Source: Strongylocentrotus droebachiensis (taxonomy: Eukaryota > Echinodermata > Echinoidea > Camarodonta > Strongylocentrotidae). Taken from it: a DNA stretch of 64,000 nt. Positions 51,300 to 63,447 of this stretch are shown here, piece after piece. The translations under genes were made by a program, and so were the position numbers. The notes below the pieces were generated by a model, which was not told the origin of the DNA, did not search any database, and worked only from the letters and a program-made list of their open reading frames with translations. Location: positions 737,501-801,500 of the forward strand of contig JAVYIG010000064.1 in assembly GCA_035222895.1 (NCBI GenBank), in the 5' to 3' direction. The first letter of the stretch is position 1; the number at the start of each line of letters is the position of its first letter.

Positions 51300-51620
51300 T
51301 CGAGGTCATTTACATAATGTGACGTCATCTAGGCGCCATTTTGTGAATTTCGCATAGCCTATCTCTAACATCGCTATAACCAAATGGCATTAACACTCTT
51401 ATATTTCATATATACTCTATCTTATTGCGCAGTATATCGACATATCAAACGTACGACAGCTCGCGCCCAAAAATTTGATTTGCAAAAATTTCAGACCAGT
51501 TTGAACATTTATGAAATTTTCGTACAAACGCGCATGCGCGTGCGTTTTTCCGCGCGTCGACCTTATGAAAGCCCAAAACACGTGTTTTCACGTGTTCCTG
51601 ATCCTATTTTGAAAATTCTA
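51300..51620. promoter_or_regulatory. Promoter-like island: CRE, YY1-like and NRF1-like sites
   Basis: Within 320 bp are a perfect CRE palindrome TGACGTCA (51320-51327), GGCGCCATTTTG (51332-51343, YY1-like) and GCGCATGCGC (51530-51539, NRF1-like) inside the 14-bp palindrome ACGCGCATGCGCGT (51528-51541), then GCGCGTCGAC. The set is typical of TATA-less promoters. A 126-codon plus frame (51384-51764) matches no family. A dispersed repeat carrying such motifs is the main alternative. Confidence 0.38.
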
Positions 51621-52269
51621 AATAATAGCAACCATTCAACTCTGAAACGGGGAGGGGGCCATTCATTCGGTATATTACGTCTTTTTGTTATACCTTGCAA
51701 TGATTCGTGTACGATCCCCTTTTTTTATCATAAACTTTACATTCTGATGAATATCACTTTTTAATCCGAGTTGCAATTGAAACTCCATCATGCTGAAATG
51801 GACCACTGAACCATCCTCTCAAGGACATTGACCCCTTGCAGTTTCATTTCCTATGTATACATACAGTGTTACGTCAATTTCTAGAACTCCATATAATACT
51901 TTTCGCTCATGATAGTTATGAAAAGGTTATTGACTTCTTTATGCAAGCAACGGAGGCAATTTGTAGCTCCTTAATGGCACATCTTGCTAAAAGGGAAAGT
52001 GTTGATAGTAATAATCGTTAGATGAATGCATCTAATTAAAATTCAAATGCCTGTTATTAGAAGCTCGATAGGCGTATAAATTCGGTTGGGCAAAAATTAT
52101 GGCGAACCAATTTCCATATCCAAAATAATATAAATAAGTAAAATATATTCATGTCCAGAAAACAAATAATAAACACGACAAATGGTGTCCGGCATATCTC
52201 TTTAAAAGAGCGGTAAAATAGGGAAGGGGGATTAAGAATGAATAATATGCATGGACATAAATGAATTCT

Positions 52270-52510
52270 TTTCTTGACAGCGCGGCAATTAGAAAGCAAC
52301 TTATTGACACGTATGGGCATCCATCATCTTCCGAGGCTTTCTTCTCGAGCTATCCGTCTGGAAATAACACTGATCCAACTGCCTAATACGTTCTCACTCG
52401 GGAAAAAAGGCGGGATTTACCGCCCGCGAGTGAAAAATGGAAAGAAAAATCAGGCTTAAGGGGATCCGCCGAGCTTTAAGATTCAGAGACGCGGCCTGCT
52501 TCTTCCACAA
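52270..52510. promoter_or_regulatory. Complex island with a GC-rich hairpin
   Basis: GC-richer DNA with a stem-loop at about 52395-52432, where CACTCG pairs with CGAGTG outside and GGCGG with CCGCC inside. It is surrounded by AT-rich sequence. Possible regulatory element with E2F-like GGCGGGA; function unknown. Confidence 0.28.
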
Positions 52511-53257
52511 TGCTTGTGTTATTGATTGAGATTTTATTAACAACTTTTTGATAATATTATTATTAACAAACCTTTCAGGGAGTGATGGGTTGCAAATCCG
52601 CTTTTATTATGATCCATTAGAAATAAGACGTAAGAAATAACAAACAGAGGGATTTCAACGTAATGAAAATTTAATTTTAATAAGCATAGCTTAGATGGAC
52701 AAACACGTAATGAGGTCTAGTTTCCATGGTGTGAACTGAAATATACGTAAGAGGAAGTTGATACACCACGAACAAAAAGAGCTAATGTTTGAAGTACAGA
52801 AAAACAAAAATAAGGAAAATGTTTTAAGATTTTCGAGCCAGAAGGGCGTTAAACTCATATCTTTTACACAAAGTTTACATCTTTCTGGCTATAGACAGTA
52901 CAGTTTTACACGTAATAAAGGAAGGATGCAAAAGGAGTTTCACCAACTTATCTTCGCCTCCATACCGGTAATAATTTTGAATATAATAACTGCAGGTAAA
53001 TGAAAAAGGAATGACATGAATAGCTGTAAACCCTGAAACACACAGTATAATATGAAATGGGGTCGAATGAATAATACAAAAACCATTTCAGGGCTGTTCA
53101 ACGATTATTGTTCGAAATAGGGCGAGGCGAAATTTCCCCAACAGTATTTTTCCCCTTTATAGGAAAAGGGCCCGATTTGAACTGTTTTCTCGTTGACCGT
53201 ATCTACTGGGAAAAAAGCTAATGTAAAAGTGAATATCGTAATAGAAGAGAGAAAGGG

Positions 53258-53265
53258 AAGGAGAT

Positions 53266-53299
<34 letters not shown>
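53258..53299. repeat. (GA)n microsatellite
   Basis: An uninterrupted GA run directly borders the 76/84-bp satellite to its right. Confidence 0.95.
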
Positions 53300-53301
<2 letters not shown>

Positions 53302-53712
53302 GAACACGTACAGACAAACAGACAGACAGACATACCGACAGACAGATATACAATCAGATAGACAAACAGACATACAAACATACAGACATACAGAACTATA
53401 GACATACATACCGACAGGCAGATATACAATCAGATAGACAAACAGACATACAAACATACAGACATACAGACATACAGAAATATAGACATACAAACCGACA
53501 GACAGATAGACAATCAGATAGACAAACAGACAGACAAACATACAGACATACAGAACTATAGACATACATACCGACAGGCAGATATACAATCAGATAGACA
53601 AACAGACATACAAACATACAGACATACAGACATACAGAACTATAGACATACATACCGACAGACAGATAGACAATCAGATAGACAAACAGACAGACAGACA
53701 TACAGATGGACA
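53300..53712. repeat. ACAG/ATAC minisatellite with alternating 76- and 84-bp units
   Basis: Dense CAGA/CATA/CAAA tetranucleotides are organised into longer units marked by ACCGACA at 53334, 53410, 53494, 53570 and 53654. The spacings are 76, 84, 76 and 84 bp, a 160-bp dimer. The extra 8 bp comes from one more GACATACA step. Long minus-strand frames across it (Cys/Val/Ser-rich) are repeat translations, not genes. Confidence 0.92.
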
Positions 53713-55565
53713 GAGGGGGGCGAGAAAGAGAGACAAATTTCATGTTTGTAAAGCCGACAATCGGAAACACACAATTTTAAATGGAAGACAAGCATTATGC
53801 ATGCTAAAATAACGACACGAACAGAGAATGGAAGAAAGGCAATTCAAATTTCCCTTTTTTCCCTATTGTTACTCTTTTCCCGAAAAGACTGCTTTAAAGG
53901 CGGCTTCGATTACATACTTCCACAAAATCATACACCATTCATTTGAGTGAGTTCAAGGGTTCGCAATAACGTTTACGCTCGATTCCGAAGGAACATTAAA
54001 ATAGCGCATACCAAATTTCTAGAAACGCTAATACTATTACAAGTTTCCCAGTCAGACGAAGATAAGGATTTATTAAGTTAATATCATTTCAGTCATTTTA
54101 TTTTATTACAACACGGAATCACCTGCTAACAGCCAAATTGACTGTTCTTCTGCAAGTTTGTGCTTAAAAACACAAATAAATAATGTATAGATATAACAAA
54201 GATGCTGCACATAGAAAATAACAAAAGAAACACACGCAAATAATCACAAACAGATACACTTCAACACTGCCTGACTGGAAAAAAGATATTTAAATATAAA
54301 TAAACAAGAAATCGATCTATTAATGCTTTCCATGTCTTCTGGAAATAATTGAAAACAAAGACTCTTTCCTTGGATTCCAGACAGCAATTATCGCGAAGTC
54401 GAAAAAAAGGAAATTCAAGTACCGATCGTAGGACTATTTTTACGCCTCCTTCAACCGCAAGAATAATTATAGGAAGAAGTCATAAATTGAGTGAATCTGT
54501 CCGAATAAGTATTGAGGTTTCAAAGCGGAAAATATTCGATTCGCTCAGGTAACTCGACTGTTGAAACAGATCTTCTTTTTTTTTTATAGACGAATAGCCC
54601 TTAAGAATATTCTTACTTTTTGGTATTACTACAAAAACGCGCTTGAAAATAATACCCCTGCATTCAAACTCTGCGTGAATCATTTGTATTTGTTTCCTCT
54701 TTTATTCATCGCATTTATGATTGAATTACATTCACCCCTAGTATATATACGCCTTGTTTGCTCCATTGTACACTTATATTGACATTTTCTATCTTAAAGA
54801 GAAAATTGAGTTCTTAGATGGTGAAAAATAGTTTGTGAGCTTTATCATTTATTTTATGTTAGCGTGGAAGAGTATACTAGAACAATTGTCAACTGTATAG
54901 AAAGGCTCTTTAAATGCCTTCATATTCGAAACATGACTAGTAACAGCTAGAGGTTTTGGATCACAACCATATGCTGCATATATTTTGTGTAGTCCCATGT
55001 ACACGTTTCTGTATACTGTGTCTGTGACTTTTAGCAAACCTGCGCAAATTTCTTATCATCTTGATGATTCAAAAACTGTATATTATACACCAATTCTGAT
55101 GTGCTATATGATCAACCTTTTCCAATCGCCTCCACACAGTTTCATTCACAATGAAATCACATGACAAGAACTCAACTATATCTTTAAGGGAGGGTGGGAT
55201 ATACTTTTAGGGTAGATTTTAGGTGTGCTTATTCTCGAATAGCTCATTTCATGTTTGAATGAACCGGTGAGCTGTATGGAACGTGCTGAGATTCTATGGA
55301 TTTAGGTGCACGAAACAAAATGATTCCATAACTGAATGGTAATCTAATCAAGACCAATACTCAAAATATATCAATTAAGTGCTATATTATGATATATGTA
55401 GTCATAACTTTAAATGGATTTTTCGAATTAACTGCCTTTAGTCGATGAATGTCAAATTAGGTAGAGCTTTAACAATATTTAATAATGTCGTACTATTGTT
55501 TAATCATTCAGCCGTATAGTTAGATCATAAGGAGAATTCATTTTCTTGTAATTGCGCACAATATC

Positions 55566-55612
55566 TCCCCCCTCTCTCTCTCTCTCTCTCTCTCTCCCTC
55601 TCTCTCTCTCTA
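55566..55612. repeat. Poly-C/(CT)n microsatellite
   Basis: CCCCCC leading into CT dinucleotides. Confidence 0.95.
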
Positions 55613-56449
55613 TTTATATATAATAAGGGGACCATCATTGGCGTAGTATAAAACTGTTCATTGATAACACAATGCTAATTTCAGGTGTCGATGGGAGGGG
55701 GGGGGGGTGTAATAGCACTCAACATCTCTTAAAAAGTGGGTAAATACAAATATTCTTTCACCCTTCCTGTTAAAGCCCGATCGCAAAGACTAACGAGAAT
55801 TTTTTAAAAAATCGACTTTTAAAAAGGCAATTGCAGTAACGTTGTTCGTCGCCTTTCGAAAGTGCAAACGTTTCAATGACATGTTACGTAATAGGAACGT
55901 GAATTCTACATGGATGGGAAATTCATTAGGGAATTAAAATTGCTCTTGAGTAGATTTTTTAAAGTCATTGTGATTGTGTTCTAAATACAAAAAAACTGAT
56001 CTTTTGTTTATTTGTTGTTTTTTTAATTATAATATTTGTTTTGGCCAGAGGCCCGGGCCGTTGTTTCAAGTTTTTTCTTCTTCCCCTAAGCACTCTTACC
56101 CTTTTCGCCATAATAATTAAAAGCTTTAATTTGTCCATCAGCAGACACCTCCAAAAAAAAATCGCCCCCCCCCCCTCCACCCCCATGCACCGCCCCACAT
56201 TTAATATACGTAGATGGAGACCTCACTTTAAAAGAATAATCCCAACATTTTAAACCTAATTGACAAGTTGTAATTCGTTATCATAACGCATCTATACCTA
56301 ACCAGAAACAAAAATGTTATTGCAACCAAAAAAAAAGTTTAGGGGGAAATTGTAAAGAAATTCTTATCACCATCTTGTTCCCTCCCTCCCGCCTCCCCTC
56401 TCACGATTTTCTGATTAAGACGTCAAAAGCCCTGACAGCTATAGGAAAA

Positions 56450-56600
56450 TAATGTAATGAGTTTCCGTTCGGCCCCTTCCCGAGAACCGTACACTGGAGG
56501 GGTAGCATGTCGCGGCTGAGACTCGGGGGACGGAGAGGGAGGAAGACCGTTGCAGAGTTATAGCCCTCTGACTGGCTTCGACTAAATGACAACTAAACAG
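56450..56600. promoter_or_regulatory. GC-richer island
   Basis: Non-repetitive GC-rich patch (TTCGGCCCCTTCCCGAGAAC, GTCGCGGCTGAGACTCGGGG) within AT-rich flank. The short minus frame over it matches no family. Regulatory role is a guess from composition. Confidence 0.22.
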
Positions 56601-57244
56601 GGCAGACACTCTCACCCCTTACACTTAATATATTTATCTTGTGTTTTCTTTTCTTCAGAATTACTTTTTTTTTATTAGGTTTACTTTTAAATCGTATATT
56701 TTACGTATTTTTTAAAACCATTTATTCGTTTGTTTGTAAATATTGTTTTGTAACTGCAATTATTTTGTGACCCCCTTTGAAAACCAGCTCATGTTAACAA
56801 AGGTCATCCACTCCATAACGAGAAAATAAATGTTATAATTGTATTCCCGAATAGCTGATCAATTCAGCATGAGTGAAGAATTGTAGACAAGTTAGATAAA
56901 CATGTGGATAAATGGAGTGTCCTTATTTAGCATACCTGTATATCAATGCACATTATCATCGCCATAACATGGTTATGATAATTTGTCATTGCAAAATGGC
57001 TTTTAAATGGATTACAATATTTCATTACATGATGAATGTGAAACAGCCTGGAAAAGTTAAATATACAAATTAATAAAAAAGGGAAGGAAATAATTACATT
57101 AAAATAATTTAAAAAGTCAAAGTAAAAATTGCTTTAGAATTCCAAAATGAATTCCAATTCCAATTCAATATTTATAACAAAAAAGCGGAATACTTCTCAT
57201 TTCGCTCAATGACTCGAGAAAGTAAAGAGCCAAGGGCATGTGGA

Positions 57245-57370
57245 GAAAGCGAGAGAGGGGTGGGAAGGGAGATAGAGAAAGGGAGATAGAGAGAGAGAGA
57301 TAGAGAGACAGACAGAGTGAGAGAAATACAGACAGAGAGAGAGAGAGAGAGAGAGAAGGGGGGGGGGGTC
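57245..57370. repeat. GA-rich tract ending in poly-G
   Basis: GA runs ending GAAGGGGGGGGGG, the reverse-complement form of the poly-C/(CT)n composites. Confidence 0.93.
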
Positions 57371-57699
57371 ATGATATGAGTGCTATCCTTTCATTTCTAC
57401 CCGATAAGTTCATAATCATATCATGAAAACAAAAAGAAGAAAAAAAGTTGATCTCATATAGTGCACAATGACCGTATTTAGTATTTTGGTGTCTGAAAAA
57501 CGCAGTCGTTTGGCTTTTACGTGTTGCTTAATTGCAATTTCTCTTTATTACCATCTATTCAATTCCCTGGATAAAATACTTGTAAATGTGGAATTAGTTA
57601 CACATCTCTGACTATCTAGGTAAATGTACATGAAAATAACTGAGGCGCAAATAACCACACATTAACGGTCAAAAACTAAAAGCTGATAAAAGCTGCTAT

Positions 57700-57870
57700 A
57701 ATTTGCTACGTCACCGATATGGCGGGGCTAGTCAAACCGCGGGTGTTACCAGGGGAATTGCTCAACTTGAACGTGCGCTAGTTTACTAGGTTAAACGGAC
57801 GCGTACAGTGCTGAACCTTACCGGGCGCCAAACCGCAAAGTCAGACGAACAACATGCAAATGCTGTCACC
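57700..57870. promoter_or_regulatory. CpG-rich promoter- or enhancer-like island with octamer
   Basis: TACGTCAC (57707-57714), ATGGCGGGG (about 57719), several CpGs, GGGCGCCAAA and a perfect octamer ATGCAAAT (57854-57861) lie within 160 bp. It is 13.5 kb upstream of the Hox start codon and has no open frame of note. Candidate distal promoter or enhancer. Confidence 0.38.
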
Positions 57871-58611
57871 TGGTCGTGTCAGGTTTTGAATTTCAAAATT
57901 GTCAACTTTGAGTTTGTAAGCTTAGCGACCTTTTATCGAATGTGGTAGCGCCAATGATTCGAATACATGAATGGATCGATCACTTTATTCGTATTATTCA
58001 CTCCATTTTACACTCTGTTAGAGCGCTGTTTTGTATTTTTTAAAGCTGTTAAAAATCTTGAATGATACCACTTGAGATATACTGATTTCACTTTTTGACT
58101 ATTTTGTATCATTTGCTAACCCGAACCATGTTTTGTTTAATGCAACGATTAACTGATACAATTTCCTAAATGATAGCGTCTAATGATGCTATCATAATTA
58201 TCAACAAACAAAAAGGAGCGAGAAATTGAATTTGAAATCGGGTATTCTAGGAAAAATCGATTCCATGACATTCACAAAGTTCCAACTCATTTAGATACCA
58301 GACGATTCATGGCGATTATTGATTTGTCTAACCTTTCCGCTTCTTTGATCAACCGAATGGTGTAATTGAAATATAGTCATTGCCATTCAGAAATAGAATA
58401 GCAGATTGCGGTTTGAATTAAAACCTATAATGTTTAGACTATTAACGAATCACTCTTTTATTATTCAAATGGAAAGCCAACGAAATTAATGGCTGGTAGA
58501 CAGTCTCATGATAACTATGTGATACTCTTTTCTAAACTTAAAACCAACAGTCAAATGAAAGAATGTTGATAATGAGCATGATGAAATCCCTTTTGACTTC
58601 TGCGGGATAAT

Positions 58612-58615
<4 letters not shown>

Positions 58616-58661
<46 letters not shown>

Positions 58662-59335
58662 TATAATTGTCACCGGCGTATATAATAGACATGCAATAGT
58701 TTAGTTGGAGAGGGCAAATCTAATCAGCTGATGGGGAAGGAGGGAGAGAGAGAGAGAGAGAGATAGAGAGAGAGAGAAAGAGAGAGGGGAAAGGGGGTGG
58801 GGGGGGGGGGGGGGGTCTGTATGAGAATAAAAACAGGGGGGGGGGGTCGGAAATGGGGTGGCGAGAAGGAAATGCTTAAAACGCCCCTTGACAAAACCAG
58901 AATTTCCTTTGAGAAATCCAGTCTACCTTGCCACAGGTACCGTTTCTGACCTTTTATATGAGTGGGAAAATATATCCGACATAGAGACGGGGAGAAATAA
59001 CGGAAAGGAGAGGGGGAAGAAAGGAAGATAGAAAGATAAAGGAAAGAAAAAAAGAGAGAGAGAGAGGGGAGATGTGAGATAAGTGGAGGTGAGATAAGGA
59101 GAGAGGGACAGAGATAGAGGGGAGAGTAAGCAAGAGTGTGTAAGTAAGAGGGAGAGAGAGAGAGAGAGAAAGAAAGGGAAAGAAGGGCGGAGAAGGGGAG
59201 GGTAGGGAAATGGAAATAAACAGAGAGAGAGAGAGAGAGTGAGAAGGTAGGAACTACATGAGAGATAAAACAGCGAGGCATGAACCTGTAGGCAAAATAA
59301 CAAAAAGGTTTGAAAGAGAGAGAGAGGAGAGGAGG
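58616..59335. repeat. GA-rich region with poly-G runs
   Basis: (GA)n plus poly-G (58618-58661), GA plus long poly-G (58745-58816), another G run (about 58838-58846), and purine-rich sequence to 59335. The long minus-strand Ser/Leu/Pro frames are repeat translations. Confidence 0.93.
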
Positions 59336-60464
59336 AAATTGGGAAGGGGCTATTTTTGTGTGCACTTTCATTTTTTAACGACACAAGATGGCGCCAGTCG
59401 AAATAAGAAAAGTGCAGTATTGCAAAGGCACGCTTCTTCGCAAATTATGATTCGAATGCAATTATGAATTTCCCTTGTGCATGCATTGATGTATGTCAGT
59501 GACGTCTCAATCATTGATGAAAAGGAAGAGGAGAATGCAAAATAATGTAGATGTAGCATTGTCAATTACTCCCTCCCTAAAATAAGAGAATAAGAAAGAA
59601 GGCAAACTGGCGAAAATTATACAATGTAGTAATTTGACAGGAATAATATCTCATGCTGCACTGACTATGAGTTAGATATATTAAGATATCGGTACAGATT
59701 CGACGTAAACCATGTTACCGTTACCAGTGTACATTACGAGACACGTCGAAACCATGACTTGTGATGGACAACATTGGCCAAAAATGTCGTAAAAACTCGA
59801 GATAACGGGTAAATATCACGGGGCGGCTTCTCTTTGCTTCCACCTGCATTATCGCAAGGTCACTAAAAATAGAGTAAACACGAGGAGAGGAACTCGAGGA
59901 AATCCGCTTCGATTTTTACTGCATCGTCACAGTCATGTTAATAATGTAACGGTACTAATGTTAAATCGGATCACATACCTCGCTGTTCATAAGCTACAGA
60001 CACTGTCTACATCAGTGCAGAAGGGAACTCCCTGTTCAGTGAGTGATAGTGGTACATGAATGTTTTCATGGTGGTCTTCTCTCATACGAAAGGATAATTA
60101 TCTAGATCAGTCTTGTTATTGAATACAGTCCTACGACTAATGTTACATCATACTAATAGATTTTTGTTTAGTATCATAATTTATTCATTTTTGTATTCAT
60201 TACAAAAGAAAAACTTCTTTTAGTTATAATGTAATTTGAGTTGATTTTCAAATAAGAATATGTAAAACTGAAATCGGTCCATTCGCCAAATATAGATTCG
60301 TCCCTCGTTAAAGTCTAAAATATTTTTTTGTTTCAAGATGTACATAAATACGCCTATTTGTTGTATTCAAACTTCCTAATTCAATTTTGCATTAAGTTTG
60401 TTTATTTATTTACTTTTTCAAATCTACATCTACTTTAGTTTTCTTTCCTTTTTGTCTGGAAGGG

Positions 60465-60482
60465 AGGAGGGGGGGGGGGGGT
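60465..60482. repeat. Poly-G run
   Basis: Near-continuous G after a GGA-rich lead. Confidence 0.93.
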
Positions 60483-60729
60483 AGCGACCAAAATTTAAAA
60501 CAAAATACTTTTATTTACGTACATGTAGATTTTGTGTTATGTCATTGTATCACGGAATTTGTATGCATTCCTTTAATGTGCTTTCTCTCTCTCAGTCGGA
60601 GAGTGCAATTGTTGAATTACGACCAAAATGCCAGCAACAAATTGCATAAGCTTTCTTTGGTCGCAAAGTTGTTCTTTGAACACAAGAATGAGCCGACTGG
60701 CCTCGTTTAGGTCTACTACCTTGCGATTG

Positions 60730-60905
60730 CTTTTATTATCTTCTTCTCCTATTTCTCCTCCTTCTTCTTCTTTTTCAATAATTTTCTCCTCCTTATTATT
60801 TCCTTCTCCATCATTATCATCGGCGTTGTCGTCATCCGTCGTCATCTCCACCTCCTCCTCCTTCTTCTTTTTCTTCTTCTTCTTCTTCAACTCTTCCTTT
60901 TTTTG
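60730..60905. repeat. CTT/CTC triplet-rich region
   Basis: Pyrimidine triplets (TCTTCT, CTCCTC and a CTTCTTCTT run) with a short complex interruption. The poly-Lys/Glu and poly-Ser/Phe frames come from the triplets. Confidence 0.9.
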
Positions 60906-61324
60906 TCTTTCACGTTGTTTCCCCCCTGCTTTTTGTTTTGTTTTGTTAGTTTATTTCATTTTTATTTTGTTATTACCCCCCCCCTATATAATAAAAAGGA
61001 GTCTACGGCATTCGGATTAAATCGGTTCATAATCAGAGCTGAAACAAAATCAGCCATATTCTAGGGTGCGTTTCTAATGATCTATTAGGCCTATACGTAA
61101 TTATATCATTTCTTTCTTGGCTTTTCGAATGTCCAGTATGAAATGCTTTGATTCAGCTATTAGCAATATTCCTTTTTTCATATATACAGAATTCGACATA
61201 GGCCTGCATAGTTGCGGTTGTTATTCTATGAAAACAAAAACGAGCCCGTGTTTTGTCCATGAAAAGGTATTATATTCTCTATTCACGACTGTCGGCCGCA
61301 GTCTAGCAAAGTTTTGACGAGAGT

Positions 61325-61510
61325 CTCAACTTTGACAAGTGCGTGCGCCGTCTGCGCTCGTAAAACCGACTTTACGATGCTCCCCGAATTGTAACAACCG
61401 CTCGGCGATGCCGCTTTGATCTTCGCCGCCTCGAGCTCTGATTGGCCGAACCCGCGGACAGCGCCAATAACTTTTTGACCGTATAAGGAAACACAGAGGC
61501 CAGACCGCTT
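61325..61510. promoter_or_regulatory. CpG island-like element with inverted posterior-Hox sites and CCAAT boxes
   Basis: TCGTAAA (61358-61364) and its complement TTTACGA (61371-61377) form an inverted pair separated by 6 bp. Within a posterior-Hox (HOX13-type CTCGTAAA) context this is a likely paired homeodomain site. About 70-90 bp to the right are ATTGG (61441-61445) and CCAAT (61464-61468), amid many CpGs. An E2F-like TTTGGCGCC sits at 61834-61842. The 118-codon minus frame (61372-61728) has no family match. Candidate promoter or enhancer. Confidence 0.42.
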
Positions 61511-61992
61511 GTCTTTTTACAGTTGGTCGATTTTATGTGCGTCTGAGTGCGTTGCTGAGGAATAGTAAGCGACGGGGGTCTAAACTTGGGGACACAGAGG
61601 TGACGCGCTGGGATGAAAAAGACTTTTGTCATGGTTGGAATGTATATAAATGAATAATTCGAACAGTCCGGATAATACACTGATTTCAATATTGGCCCCG
61701 CCTGCTCGATACAAGCGCAGTGAACCAATTTGACACATGGTGAACCGCACTATGTCCAACAGAAATTAATCATCATAATCGAACAACAAACATTGATAAT
61801 TACTGGGGAAGGGGTGGTATTCTTTCTTTAAAATTTGGCGCCTCTTTGAGATGACCGATCTACATCGCCCTTACAGATCCATCAACTTCATTTGCCTTTC
61901 TCAATACCCCGCTAATGTCTATGTATCAAGTTAACACCTGTCATTTTCACATCATCGTAGTTTGTTTTGGTGGTCGAAATTATTTCTAAGGA

Positions 61993-62040
61993 ATAAGAGG
62001 GAGAGAGAGAGAGAGAGAGAGATGGAGGGAGAGAATGGGA
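61993..62040. repeat. (GA)n microsatellite
   Basis: GA run with a GGA-rich extension. Confidence 0.93.
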
Positions 62041-62049
62041 GATACACAT

Positions 62050-63440
62050 GACGTAAGGGATTCGTTATGCTGGTGGCGTGCGGGATATATATTATTGAAA
62101 GAAAAATACTAATCGTTCCATTTCTCTAAGCATTATCAAGAGTATTGTATTTCCCTGTTTAAAGCAGAACCTATAACATAATCCATGCTTCATTCAGTCT
62201 TTCACCATGTTCCATCTACACGACAAATGAAAATTCTAATTTTAACAGGATCACAAGCATGACGAGTATCAAGAATCGTCGTTTGTGAAATATCAATAAA
62301 CTATACTGTTTTGCCATAGACATTAGGATGTAGTTATGTAATAGGCAACAACAAAATGTATTTATAGATTTCAACTGTCAAAACGTTCACCGTCCCTGGT
62401 ACATTTTTTATCTTTTCAAAGTTTTTGTCACACGCATTATGGCTACCTTTTTATATACGGACTTAAAAGTTTTATGTGGCAATTTAACAGCAAAGTTATT
62501 GCTCATTTCCACTGTAGTTTCAAATGTCCCTCAAAAAGTCAATAAAGTCCAATCTTTTCGACCATTAATTCTTCCTCTTATAGACAGCAAAATCAGTAAC
62601 AATATTCTGTTTACGTGTTGCAGGACATGTTTTTAAAATTCGCTTCAACTGGAATATTCAAGCAGATACCATGGCCAAATTTTTTCTCTAGTTGGAAATG
62701 ACCGCTCTGCCATCTTTTCATGAGTTTGATAAGGAGAAAAGCAAACCCGGAACAACGTGTTTTTTAAAGGTAAAAGGTAAGCCTTTCAATTACGTCCTTT
62801 CCATTCCTGTCCGCTCTGATCCAACCTTGTATAATCATTTGAACGTAGATGCAGATGAATATTAGACATACATATACATTTCAGATGCGTCCCAAGATAA
62901 TGATGTGATTTCATAAGTAAGGTTTGCACAAACTTCAATATTGAGTAAATTATTCTGCATAAAGAGGGTGAGTGAAATTATGTAACAAGTAAAGGTTTTT
63001 CATACTTATTGATACGAGAATATGGAATGCATTTACATGTCGTGTGTTTCTGTATTCAATAATAAAACAGGAAAGATGCCATGAACGTTGCATCATCTTA
63101 ATTACTGATGGTGATGGTGGTAGTTAATGAGAGATGTTGTTCACTATTGTTCACAACATGCTATAAGATTGGGACGAAGTTTCACTAACGTTGCAGCCCT
63201 ACACATTGGACGAGGTTTCGTACAAATATGTAGCCTGTTTTGTTTCTCAACATAATGTATATATATATGTTTTGGGTTATCTATTAATATTAGTTTTTAT
63301 GATTTCCTCAAAATGTGTTAAATGATGGTAAAATTCAGATCATTTTCAATGATGTATTTCATTCCATCTTTCTGACGCGCCAGAGTTTACCGCTCTTTTC
63401 TTATAAATTGTTCGTACATCGTTAGATATAGAATATGTTA
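62050..63440. other. AT-rich gene-free stretch
   Basis: No gene, defined repeat or clear motif cluster was seen. Confidence 0.45.
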
Positions 63441-63447
63441 CTCTGGT

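Larger units (their letters stand above)
53720..57240. other. Gene-free 5' flank
   Basis: AT-rich, with poly-G (about 55696-55706) and poly-C (about 56164-56174) runs and the small islands listed separately. No coding sequence is supportable. Confidence 0.45.
59400..61320. other. Gene-free stretch with one complex patch
   Basis: Around 59740-60060 the sequence becomes more complex and CpG-richer (CACGGGGCGGCTTCTC, GGAACTCGAGGAAATCCGC) and may be regulatory. The rest is AT-rich or triplet-rich. Confidence 0.35.

Noticed and set aside
51384..51764. 126-codon plus frame as a gene
   Set aside because: No domain, signal or family resemblance; overlaps the promoter-like island.
52395..52432. Pre-miRNA
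   Set aside because: The stem is too short and interrupted for a typical animal precursor; kept only as a hairpin within an island.
53105..53770. Minus-strand frames of 82-124 codons rich in Cys, Val and Ser
   Set aside because: Direct translation of the 76/84-bp satellite.
58724..59384. 215- and 153-codon minus frames
   Set aside because: Ser/Leu/Pro-rich translation of GA/CT and poly-G tracts.
60573..61020. Poly-Lys/Glu and poly-Ser/Phe frames
   Set aside because: Triplet-repeat translation; no independent coding evidence.
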